The notes under the pieces were generated by a model. The model worked only from the letters and a program-made list of their open reading frames with translations, did no database searches and was not told the DNA's origin. Positions 6,440-12,403 of a DNA stretch of 46,720 nt are shown here, in pieces. This DNA comes from CAZQMX01 sp964594965 (GTDB taxonomy: Bacteria; Patescibacteriota; Minisyncoccia; Portnoybacterales; UBA2143), in NCBI GenBank assembly GCA_964594965.1, contig CAZQMX010000004.1, positions 1-46,720 on the forward strand. The letters run 5' to 3'. The position numbers and the translations under genes are program-made. How positions within the stretch are numbered: position 1 is the stretch's first letter; the number at the start of each line of letters is the position of its first letter.

Positions 6440-7944
6440 TTTATGCTAAAATTATTCTTTGAAATCTCGTATTGATTAATGATTGGTTGATTCAAACTAT
6501 TTTTCTTTAGAAATATTATAGCATACTGGTCAGCGTAGACCGGAATCCACAAATCATCCTTAACTCTTTCAATTAAGAAATTCTGGCCCCAGGGAGTATA
6601 GTCCCGGTGAGAAAAGAATACGGCATTAAAATTATACTTCTGACTCAAATCTTTCCAAATAATATTATCCTGCTGGGCAGGAATATATTCCTCCTGGAAA
6701 TGAGAAATTGAATAGGCCTCCGGCCGGTTATCGGTAAAAACCTTTTCCTCGGGATAGAGATGATAAATTAAATACCCGCCAATATCGTAATTATTAAAAA
6801 CCGGTCCTTTCAGATTCAGTTCCTTGAAGAATTGGGCTGACAGATTATTCCCCGGGTAAAGACCGAATCCAAATTGTCCTTTTTGAAATGGTAATTTAGT
6901 TTGGTAGGTAACAAGAATTATCAAAAACAGGGCCAGGCCCAAAAAGACAAGTCCAATTTGATAATCCCTCTTCCTTATCCTAACTCCCAATTGATTAATA
7001 TTAAAGGAAATGATTGGCAGGGCAAACAATCCAAAAAGAGGAAAATTACGGATAGCCAACCAGCCCAGAACACTAAAGACAATTCCTAAAATTAAATAGG
7101 TTAAATTAAATTTCTTTTTTAGCCAGACAAGAATAAAGCTTAAAATTAAAAGACCAAAAGCAATTTTAAAAAGAGTTAAATTAGGATTCTGAATAACACC
7201 CAATTTTTCTAAAAACCAAATTGACTGGTTTTCAACAATCTTGTAGCCATAGTTTCTGAAAATATTAAAGGGGTAGAGAAGGCCTTTGACAAAGAAAGGA
7301 TTGAGAAGAGTTGCTAGGGTGGTTAATCCTAAAATTAACCAAAGTCTTTTGTTTTTTATCTTTTTTAATAAAAATAGTCCGATTAGGGCCGGGCCGAAGA
7401 TGAAATATATGTGAGTATTGACCCAGATAATTTCTAGAATTGGTAAAAGCCAAAGCCATTTATCTTTTAACTCATTATTCCGCCAACGCCATAAAATCCA
7501 GAAGAAAAAAGCGATGAAAAAATATGAAAATATTTCTGGTCTGATTTCTGTTCGTGAAGCTATTAAAGGAATTAAAGGCAAACTAATTAAAACTGAAATC
7601 CAAAAACCAGATTCTTTTTCTGAAATATTGAAGAAAAGATAAAAGATAATTAGAGAGAGGATTAAATAGAAAAGGCCTAATCCCCAAAATCCGGATATTT
7701 TTTCGATTAAATAGAATATGACTCCCCCTCCCCAATGATGATTAAGAACTTCAAATTCCGGTTCAGTGTAGGAATAGAAGTTTTTTCCTAAAATCCCAAA
7801 ATCTCCGCTAAGAATCATTTCTCCGTTTTTAATGTGTCTGCCTAAATCGGCTGTGGTTAAATCAATTTTATGAATAAAAAAAAGCCCGGTAAAAGCTAAA
7901 AGAAATATTAAAACAGAAATTTGAATAATCCTTTTCTTACTCAT
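6436..7944 (-). CDS. Polytopic membrane protein, GT-C glycosyltransferase-like
   Basis: The 502-residue protein has a membrane segment at about residues 7-25 and roughly ten more hydrophobic helices up to residue 345, then a soluble C-terminal domain of about 150 residues. An acidic motif in the first external loop (TTADLGRHIKNGE, Asp33) and a later NHHWGGG resemble the catalytic loop layout of GT-C enzymes, which use lipid-phosphate sugars. The downstream GT2 gene overlaps it by 4 nt and could make the lipid-linked donor. Substrate and exact family are unknown. A dedicated glycan flippase or polymerase is the alternative. Confidence 0.7.
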   Translation of the reverse strand: MSKKRIIQISVLIFLLAFTGLFFIHKIDLTTADLGRHIKNGEMILSGDFGILGKNFYSYTEPEFEVLNHHWGGGVIFYLIEKISGFWGLGLFYLILSLIIFYLFFNISEKESGFWISVLISLPLIPLIASRTEIRPEIFSYFFIAFFFWILWRWRNNELKDKWLWLLPILEIIWVNTHIYFIFGPALIGLFLLKKIKNKRLWLILGLTTLATLLNPFFVKGLLYPFNIFRNYGYKIVENQSIWFLEKLGVIQNPNLTLFKIAFGLLILSFILVWLKKKFNLTYLILGIVFSVLGWLAIRNFPLFGLFALPIISFNINQLGVRIRKRDYQIGLVFLGLALFLIILVTYQTKLPFQKGQFGFGLYPGNNLSAQFFKELNLKGPVFNNYDIGGYLIYHLYPEEKVFTDNRPEAYSISHFQEEYIPAQQDNIIWKDLSQKYNFNAVFFSHRDYTPWGQNFLIERVKDDLWIPVYADQYAIIFLKKNSLNQPIINQYEISKNNFSIK

Positions 7945-7971
7945 ACTTCTATCTTATCAGAAACGGCCCTA

Positions 7972-8493
7972 TTAATTAATCCCTAAAAGTTCGACTTCGA
8001 AAATGAGGAGGGCGTTAGGTGGAATTACCCCTGAAGCCCCACTTTCACCATAGCCGAATTGGGGCGGAATTATTAATCTTCTGACTTCTCCAATCTTCAT
8101 ACCAACAATTCCTAAATCCCAACCCTGGATCACTTGTCCAGCGCCTAAAGTAAATTGAAATGGCTGTCCTCGATCCAAAGATGAATCAAATTTGGTCCCG
8201 TCTTCCAGATAGCCGGTGTAGTCAGCAGTGATTTTATCACCGCTTTTAGCGACTTCTCCTGTTCCTTCTCTTAGAATCTGGGCAGTAATTTTGGTTCGGT
8301 CAATCTCCATCGCCTGCGTGTTTTCCTCCGGCTCTGGATTATCTGATTCTTTTAAATCACTCTCTTGATTAAAATCTATCCCTTCAATTTCATCTTTATC
8401 ACCCTGAAAAAGCTGGAAAAGGAAATATATGCCGCCGATAAGAACAGCGGCTAAGGTAACTAAATAAATTACTATTTTAGTTTTGTTGGACAT
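7972..8493 (-). CDS. Membrane-anchored FKBP-type peptidyl-prolyl isomerase
   Basis: This enzyme interconverts cis and trans prolyl bonds and helps proteins fold, here probably outside the membrane. Residues 8-29 form one hydrophobic anchor (KIVIYLVTLAAVLIGGIYFL). An acidic linker follows to about residue 65. A complete FKBP domain then contains VTADYTG-like ITADYTGYLEDGTKFDSS, GQVIQGWDLGIVGMKIGE and RRLIIPPQFGYGE, ending in ALLIFEVELLGI. Length (173) is normal for an anchored FKBP. tRNA-Gln lies immediately upstream on the same strand. Confidence 0.94.
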   Translation of the reverse strand: MSNKTKIVIYLVTLAAVLIGGIYFLFQLFQGDKDEIEGIDFNQESDLKESDNPEPEENTQAMEIDRTKITAQILREGTGEVAKSGDKITADYTGYLEDGTKFDSSLDRGQPFQFTLGAGQVIQGWDLGIVGMKIGEVRRLIIPPQFGYGESGASGVIPPNALLIFEVELLGIN

Positions 8494-8500
8494 AATAAAA

Positions 8501-8574
8501 TGGCTGCCGGGCTAGGACTCGAACCTAGATAACATGCTTCAGAGGCATGGATCCTACCGTTAGACGACCCGGCA
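8501..8574 (-). tRNA. tRNA-Gln (anticodon CTG)
   Basis: A 74-nt cloverleaf with anticodon stem CATGC/GCATG and loop CTCTGAA, so anticodon CTG. The U1-A72 pair and discriminator G73 are typical of tRNA-Gln. CCA is encoded at the 3' end. It starts 2 nt after the ftsX stop codon and is probably co-transcribed with ftsX and the FKBP gene. Encoding a CTG isoacceptor besides TTG suggests a fairly complete tRNA set. Confidence 0.95.
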
Positions 8575-8576
8575 AT

Positions 8577-9488
8577 TTATTCCTCTTCAAGATATCTTCG
8601 GATGGCGACTAAACTACTGACTGTTCCCAGGGCAATACCAACCCCGATCTGAAGCAGGAACAGAGCTAGAAAGTTTGTCTGGTAAAAGTAAAACAGGTCA
8701 GTCCCTGGTAAATAGGACGTCACCTTGGGTGAAATATACCAGACTAATGGATACAAAATCAAGAGTGAAATAAGGGCGGCGATAACTCCGTAAAGCGCCC
8801 CTTCAACAACAAAGGGCCCCCTGACAAACCAATTACTTGCCCCGACCAGTTTCATTACCTTAATTTCCTTCCGGGCGGAGTAGATTGTTAATCGAATAGT
8901 ATTAAAACTGACGACAACCGCCATAACTGCCAGAATGACTAAAATGATGAAGCCGAGTTGTCGGATTGTCCCGGTAATAGAAGACAACCGGGCAATAACA
9001 TCCTTGTTTTCCAGGTAATTTATCTTATCAATAATCTGATCGTAACTGCTCTGGTCAAAAAAACTAACAATAGTCTCATACTGAGAAGCCTGCTGGGCCT
9101 TAATATTCAAACTGGCTTCTAAGGGATTAGATTCGAGCTCTTCTAAACTCTGGATTAAAACATCATTGTCTTGGTGTTTTTCTTTGAATCTCAAAAGAGC
9201 TTCTTCGGTTGAAACATATTCAACACTTTTAACTTCTGATAATTTAATCAAATCACCTCTTAAGGTCAGGATATCATCTTCATCAGCATTAAGTTGGAAA
9301 TAGACACTGATATCAATCTTATCCTCCAGATTAGTTGTCAAAGAATCAACTAAAACATTAATTAAAAGCAAACTTGTCAGGCCCAGAATCGCCAGACTCA
9401 TGATTGAAATAGCGGCTGAGGAAAGCCATTTGTTCCTCCAAAAACTTAACCAGCCAGATTTGAAAATGCGTGAGATTGTTTCAAGCAC
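8577..9488 (-). CDS. ftsX: Cell division ABC transporter permease FtsX
   Basis: FtsX is the membrane part of FtsEX, which couples ATP hydrolysis in the cytoplasm to activation of cell-wall hydrolases at the septum. The 303-residue protein has a first TM at about residues 22-48, a large extracytoplasmic domain (about 50-170), and three C-terminal TMs in the FtsX-family permease fold. The motif SARKEIKVMKLVGASNWFVRGPF lies between TM2 and TM3 (first 20 residues shown in part: KVMKLVGASNWFVRGPFVVE). Length is normal. ftsE lies upstream, separated by an AT-rich hairpin rather than the usual overlap. Confidence 0.95.
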   Translation of the reverse strand: MLETISRIFKSGWLSFWRNKWLSSAAISIMSLAILGLTSLLLINVLVDSLTTNLEDKIDISVYFQLNADEDDILTLRGDLIKLSEVKSVEYVSTEEALLRFKEKHQDNDVLIQSLEELESNPLEASLNIKAQQASQYETIVSFFDQSSYDQIIDKINYLENKDVIARLSSITGTIRQLGFIILVILAVMAVVVSFNTIRLTIYSARKEIKVMKLVGASNWFVRGPFVVEGALYGVIAALISLLILYPLVWYISPKVTSYLPGTDLFYFYQTNFLALFLLQIGVGIALGTVSSLVAIRRYLEEE

Positions 9489-9492
9489 AATA

Positions 9493-9597
9493 GTAATTTC
9501 TAATTTTTAATTTCTAAACAATTTCTAATGATTTAATTATTAAATTAATAAATTAAAGAATTGTTTGAAAATTGATAATTGAAAATTGAAAATTAAA
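9493..9597. repeat. AT-rich microrepeat hairpin between ftsE and ftsX (family E copy 2)
   Basis: It has the same design as 2169-2280: tandem AATTTCTAATTT words on one side, tandem GAAAATTGA words on the other, and a central TCTAAACAATTTCTAATGA facing AAGAATTGTTTGAAAA. It fills the ftsE-ftsX gap and overlaps the last codon or two of ftsE. Confidence 0.75.
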
Positions 9598-10276
9598 ACA
9601 GTATGTATTTCCCTTTCTCGTCGTCTTTAATAACCCTTCCTTTTTCCAAGGTGACAACTCTTTTATCCAATCCGTTAATCACTTCTCGATTATGAGTTGA
9701 TAAAATGACGGTTGTTCCTAGTTCATTAATTTTAATCAAAAGACGGATAATTTCCCAGGCATGTAAAAGGTCCAGATTACCGGTTGGTTCATCGGCAATC
9801 AGGATTTCCGGTCGATGAGCCAAAGCCCGGGCAATAGCAACTCTCTGTTTTTCCCCGCCGGAAAGCTGATTAGGGAAATGGTCAGCCCTTTCAGACAGAT
9901 TAACTAATTTCAAAAGCTGGGGGATATCCTTTTCAATGTCCAGATTAGGCCGACCGCTGACTTCCATGGCAAAAGCAATATTCTCGTAGGCAGTCTTATC
10001 AGGCAGAAGCCGAAAATCCTGAAAAACCATACCAATCTTTCTTCTCCACAAAGGGATATTTTTATCAGGAATATCATTAATATCCTGCTTGTTATACAAA
10101 ATCTGTCCTTTGCTCGGTATTTCTTCTCTGATTAAAAGTTTAATCAAGGTTGTTTTACCGGCTCCGGAACGGCCGGCAATTGAAACAAATTCCTTGCCGT
10201 CAACATCCAAACTAATATTGTCTAAAGCCCGACAATCACCCCCATATATTTTAGAAACTTTCCTGAACTTAATCAT
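9593..10276 (-). CDS. ftsE: Cell division ATP-binding protein FtsE
   Basis: FtsE is the ATPase of FtsEX. The protein (227 residues from the ATG at 10276, MIKFRKVSKIYGG) has Walker A GRSGAGKTTLIKLL, Q-loop VFQDFRLL, signature LSGGEKQRVAIARAL, Walker B ILIADEPTGNLD and H-loop STHN. An upstream ATG at 10297 would add seven residues (MFYALCF) that are translated repeat sequence (10274-10302), so it is rejected. The RF2 and FtsB genes are upstream; prfB-ftsEX neighbourhoods are common in bacteria. A four-helix-bundle gene has been inserted between them. Confidence 0.95.
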   Translation of the reverse strand: MIKFRKVSKIYGGDCRALDNISLDVDGKEFVSIAGRSGAGKTTLIKLLIREEIPSKGQILYNKQDINDIPDKNIPLWRRKIGMVFQDFRLLPDKTAYENIAFAMEVSGRPNLDIEKDIPQLLKLVNLSERADHFPNQLSGGEKQRVAIARALAHRPEILIADEPTGNLDLLHAWEIIRLLIKINELGTTVILSTHNREVINGLDKRVVTLEKGRVIKDDEKGKYILF

Positions 10277-10302
10277 AAAACATAAAGCATAAAACACGAA
10301 AC
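10274..10302 (-). repeat. Left inverted repeat flanking the four-helix-bundle gene
   Basis: The plus strand reads CATAAAACATAAAGCATAAA and continues ACACGAAACATT. It matches, in inverted orientation, the repeat at 10660-10690 on the other side of the gene. It touches the ftsE start codon. Confidence 0.65.
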
Positions 10303-10303
10303 A

Positions 10304-10666
10304 TTATTTTATTTTTTGAATAATGCTCCATAACATTGCGCCAATCTCTTCTGCTAACTTAATAGACTTTTCATAATTTCTTTTAGATAAATAATTTTCA
10401 ACGAAAGAAAAATAAAGAAGATATTTTGATTCCTTTAATGAACCATAAGAAATTTCTAAGAAATTTCTATGAACTTTATCCTTGACCCTAGCATAGCCTT
10501 CAATATAATTTAATATTACTGAAAGAGATGACCTTCTCAGCTGCGAAGTTACTCCATATAATTCTTCTTTGGGAAAATCTCTGGTCATCTTATAAACCAA
10601 GTGAACATATTCATCCATTATCCTTTTCAGCTTATTATGATATGTTTCTCGTTCCATTTGCTTCAT
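10304..10666 (-). CDS. Four-helix-bundle protein (23S rRNA intervening-sequence protein family)
   Basis: The 120-residue helical protein resembles the four-helix-bundle family encoded in 23S rRNA intervening sequences (also called S23), with the characteristic TSQLRRSSLSVILNYIEGYAR (first part TSQLRRSSLSVILNYIEGY) and a helix around LKESKYLLYFS. Its biochemical role is not established; relatives act as accessory nucleic-acid-binding proteins in diversity-generating retroelements. The start may be Met4 (10657), since the first three codons fall in the flanking repeat. The gene sits between prfB and ftsE, bounded by inverted repeats that reach the neighbours' stop and start codons. It looks like a mobile unit inserted into an operon junction. 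Confidence 0.88.
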   Translation of the reverse strand: MKQMERETYHNKLKRIMDEYVHLVYKMTRDFPKEELYGVTSQLRRSSLSVILNYIEGYARVKDKVHRNFLEISYGSLKESKYLLYFSFVENYLSKRNYEKSIKLAEEIGAMLWSIIQKIK

Positions 10667-10690
10667 GCTTCATGTTCCATGTTTCATGAC
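10660..10690 (-). repeat. Right inverted repeat flanking the four-helix-bundle gene
   Basis: The minus strand reads CATGAAACATGGAACATGAA then GCATGAAGC. This resembles the reverse complement of the 3' flank at 10274-10302. The arm covers the prfB stop codon and the first codons of the four-helix-bundle gene. Confidence 0.65.
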
Positions 10691-11430
10691 ATAAACTTAT
10701 CTAATTTGCCGCCTAAAACTGCCTCTGGATTACCTGATTTGACTCCAGTCCGATGGTCTTTAACCATCTGGTAGGGATGAAGAACATAGGAACGAATCTG
10801 GCTTCCCCATTCAACGGCAGTTGGCTGACCCCTTAAAACCTCTTTTTCTTTTTGCCGGCTTTTTAATTGATGCTGATAGAGTTTACTCGTTAAAAGTTTC
10901 ATTGCTGTTTTCTTATTCTCTCCCTGAAGGCGTTCGTTTTGGCAGGAAACAACAATACCGGTTGGTAAATGAGTAATCCGGACAGCCGACTCCGTTTTAT
11001 TAACATATTGACCCCCCGGTCCAGAGGCCTTGTAGGTTTCTACTCTCAAATCCTCCGGTCTGATTTTAATCTCTTTGACTTCTTCCAATTCAGGCAGGAC
11101 TTCAACCAAAGCAAAGGAAGTATGGCGTAGATTATTAGCATTAAAAGGGGAAAGTCGGACAAGTCGATGAACTCCGGCTTCTCCTTTCAAAAGTCCGTAG
11201 GCAGCAGGAGCTTTAATTATTAAAGTCGTGTTCTTTATCCCGGCTTCTTTGCCTTCCTTGATTTGTAAAACCTGGGCTGGCCAGTCCTTTTTCTGGGCAA
11301 ATTTCAAATACATCCGTAAAAGCATTTCAGCCCAGTCCTGAGCATCAATCCCTCCGGCTCCGGCATAAATCGACAGAATCGCATTCTTCTTGTCGTAAGG
11401 ATCTTTTAATTTTTCATCTACGTCTTTCAT
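10684..11430 (-). CDS. prfB: Peptide chain release factor 2, lacking N-terminal domain 1
   Basis: RF2 ends translation at UAA and UGA. The catalytic GGQ is in SGPGGQYVNKTESAV, and the stop-recognition SPF tripeptide in RLVRLSPFNANNLRHTSFA marks RF2 rather than RF1. The ATG at 11430 gives 248 residues starting MKDVDEKLKDPYDKKNAILS. Normal RF2 has about 365, and the roughly 105 residues of helical domain 1 are missing. Upstream in-frame sequence is tRNA-Thr and tRNA-Gly, so no longer reading frame or programmed frameshift cassette can lie there. Domains 2-4 appear intact. PrfH also lacks domain 1 but would not be expected to carry SPF. Confidence 0.9.
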   Translation of the reverse strand: MKDVDEKLKDPYDKKNAILSIYAGAGGIDAQDWAEMLLRMYLKFAQKKDWPAQVLQIKEGKEAGIKNTTLIIKAPAAYGLLKGEAGVHRLVRLSPFNANNLRHTSFALVEVLPELEEVKEIKIRPEDLRVETYKASGPGGQYVNKTESAVRITHLPTGIVVSCQNERLQGENKKTAMKLLTSKLYQHQLKSRQKEKEVLRGQPTAVEWGSQIRSYVLHPYQMVKDHRTGVKSGNPEAVLGGKLDKFMS

Positions 11431-11459
11431 TTTATCACAATTTCCATTTTTAGCAAATG

Positions 11460-11531
11460 AGCCGAAGGTCGGACTTGAACCGACGACCTGAGCTTTACGA
11501 AAGCCCTGCTCTGCCACTGAGCTACTTCGGC
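11460..11531 (-). tRNA. tRNA-Thr (anticodon CGT)
   Basis: A 72-nt cloverleaf starting GCCGAAGTAGCTCAG, with anticodon loop TTCGTAA, so anticodon CGT. T-arm GTCGG-TTCAAGT-CCGAC; discriminator T. CCA is not encoded (the sequence continues CAT). Its 5' end directly abuts the 3' CCA of tRNA-Gly with no spacer. Confidence 0.93.
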
Positions 11532-11605
11532 TGGAGCGGGTGAGGAGAATTGAACTCCCGTTATCTGCTTGGGAAGCAGACGTAATGCCACTATACGACA
11601 CCCGC
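11532..11605 (-). tRNA. tRNA-Gly (anticodon CCC)
   Basis: A 74-nt cloverleaf with acceptor GCGGGTG/CACCCGC, anticodon loop TTCCCAA (anticodon CCC), discriminator T and encoded CCA. The 5' G follows the TAG stop codon of ftsB with no intervening base, and the 3' end abuts tRNA-Thr. The ftsB mRNA and both tRNAs probably form one transcript that must be cut at these exact borders. Confidence 0.94.
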
Positions 11606-12037
11606 CTAGGGGGTGAAAAAATATTCCCACCATTTCCAATGATTAGGTAAATCACCTTCTCCGTTAATTTCTTGTTTCCTGGCTTGTTCCAGGCGTTTTT
11701 CAGCGCTCTCGTTTTCTGGAATTTCTTCCTTATGAGGAGATACGATAACTACCTTTTCACCTGGTTTTTTTAAGTTGAGTTTCAATCGGGCTTCTTTTTC
11801 CAGATATGATTCATCCTTAAAATATTCCATCATATCAGCCAGTTGTTTGTTTTTTCCTTCTAATTGATTAATTTCTGATTCTAACTTATTAATCTCTTTA
11901 GTCAATTGATATTTACGGTAACTCTCCCGGCCAAGATTAACGACCAGAACAGCCAGGATTAAAATGGCCGAGAAAAGAAAAGCTTTTGAGCTTAAAAGTT
12001 TTCTGATTAATCTTTTGGGTTGAGTTTGTTGAGTCAT
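11606..12037 (-). CDS. Septum formation initiator protein (FtsB/DivIC family)
   Basis: A small bitopic division protein expected to form the FtsQLB-type complex that activates septal peptidoglycan synthesis. The 143-residue protein has a basic N-terminus, one TM helix at about residues 19-36 (AFLFSAILILAVLVVNLG), a coiled coil at about 44-80 (LTKEINKLESEINQLEGKNK), and the FtsB-type YLEKEARLKLNLKKPGEKVV motif after it. Its tail is longer than usual and ends in aromatic residues. Neighbouring ftsEX and murJ fit a division and envelope region. Confidence 0.87.
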   Translation of the reverse strand: MTQQTQPKRLIRKLLSSKAFLFSAILILAVLVVNLGRESYRKYQLTKEINKLESEINQLEGKNKQLADMMEYFKDESYLEKEARLKLNLKKPGEKVVIVSPHKEEIPENESAEKRLEQARKQEINGEGDLPNHWKWWEYFFTP

Positions 12038-12057
12038 TTTGGTATCCTAAGAATATG

Positions 12058-12186
12058 CCCCGTAGTAGAATTTCGATAGTCGCCTTTGGCGATAAGGAAA
12101 CGGGGTATATGATAAAAAGTCGTAGCATTAAGAAACAAACAATAATTAAGGATTTTGATTATTGAAATCGAAATTTCACTACGGGG
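12058..12186. repeat. Long inverted-repeat element (family D copy 1)
   Basis: Arms CCCCGTAGTAGAATTTCGAT (12058-12077) and ATCGAAATTTCACTACGGGG (12167-12186) enclose about 90 nt. The pgk-tpiA gap holds a second copy with arms CCCGGTAGTGAAACTTTGAT and ATCAAAGTTCTACTACCGGG (29141-29280). It separates ftsB from a small plus-strand frame. Confidence 0.8.
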
Positions 12187-12187
12187 T

Positions 12188-12292
12188 ATGAAGCCATCAA
12201 ATCAAAGAAAACTGTTTCGTTCCATCTGGATTATTCTGGCTAGTTTGGTTGTTTTGAGTATGTTAATTTTTCTGCTTGCCCCCCTATTATAG
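12188..12292 (+). CDS. Possible small single-pass membrane peptide (34 aa)
   Basis: An open frame from ATG 12188 to TAG 12292 encodes 34 residues. A polar basic start (MKPSNQRKLFRSIW) is followed by one hydrophobic helix, IILASLVVLSMLIFLLAPLL. This is the shape of a small membrane protein. It begins two bases after a family D palindrome and is divergent from ftsB. No Shine-Dalgarno sequence is present, so the coding claim rests on the TM-like composition alone. No family is recognised. Confidence 0.4.
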   Translation: MKPSNQRKLFRSIWIILASLVVLSMLIFLLAPLL

Positions 12293-12309
12293 TAGGAAAT
12301 CGACGCTTT

Positions 12310-12369
12310 GTCATTCTGAACGCAGTGAAGAATCTGTTTAATAGATCCTTCGACTTCGCTCAGGATAAC
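12310..12369. repeat. REP-like palindrome (family F copy 1)
   Basis: It starts GTCATTCTGAACGCAGTGAA and ends CCTTCGACTTCGCTCAGGAT plus AAC, forming an inverted repeat around GAATCTG...AGATCC. Close relatives lie in lepA (14039-14097), between nusG and rplK (39878-39944) and between pheS and pheT (44824-44883). It lies beyond the 3' end of lepA. Confidence 0.85.
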
Positions 12370-12403
12370 TATTTATAACTAAATCAAAGATTTAGAGAAA
12401 TAG

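Noticed and set aside
10684..11430. PrfH (rescue factor) instead of RF2
   Set aside because: The SPF codon-recognition tripeptide and the full domain 2/4 layout match RF2, though domain 1 is missing.
11430..11655. N-terminal extension of prfB to an upstream start
   Set aside because: This sequence is tRNA-Thr and tRNA-Gly; the translated residues do not resemble RF2 domain 1.
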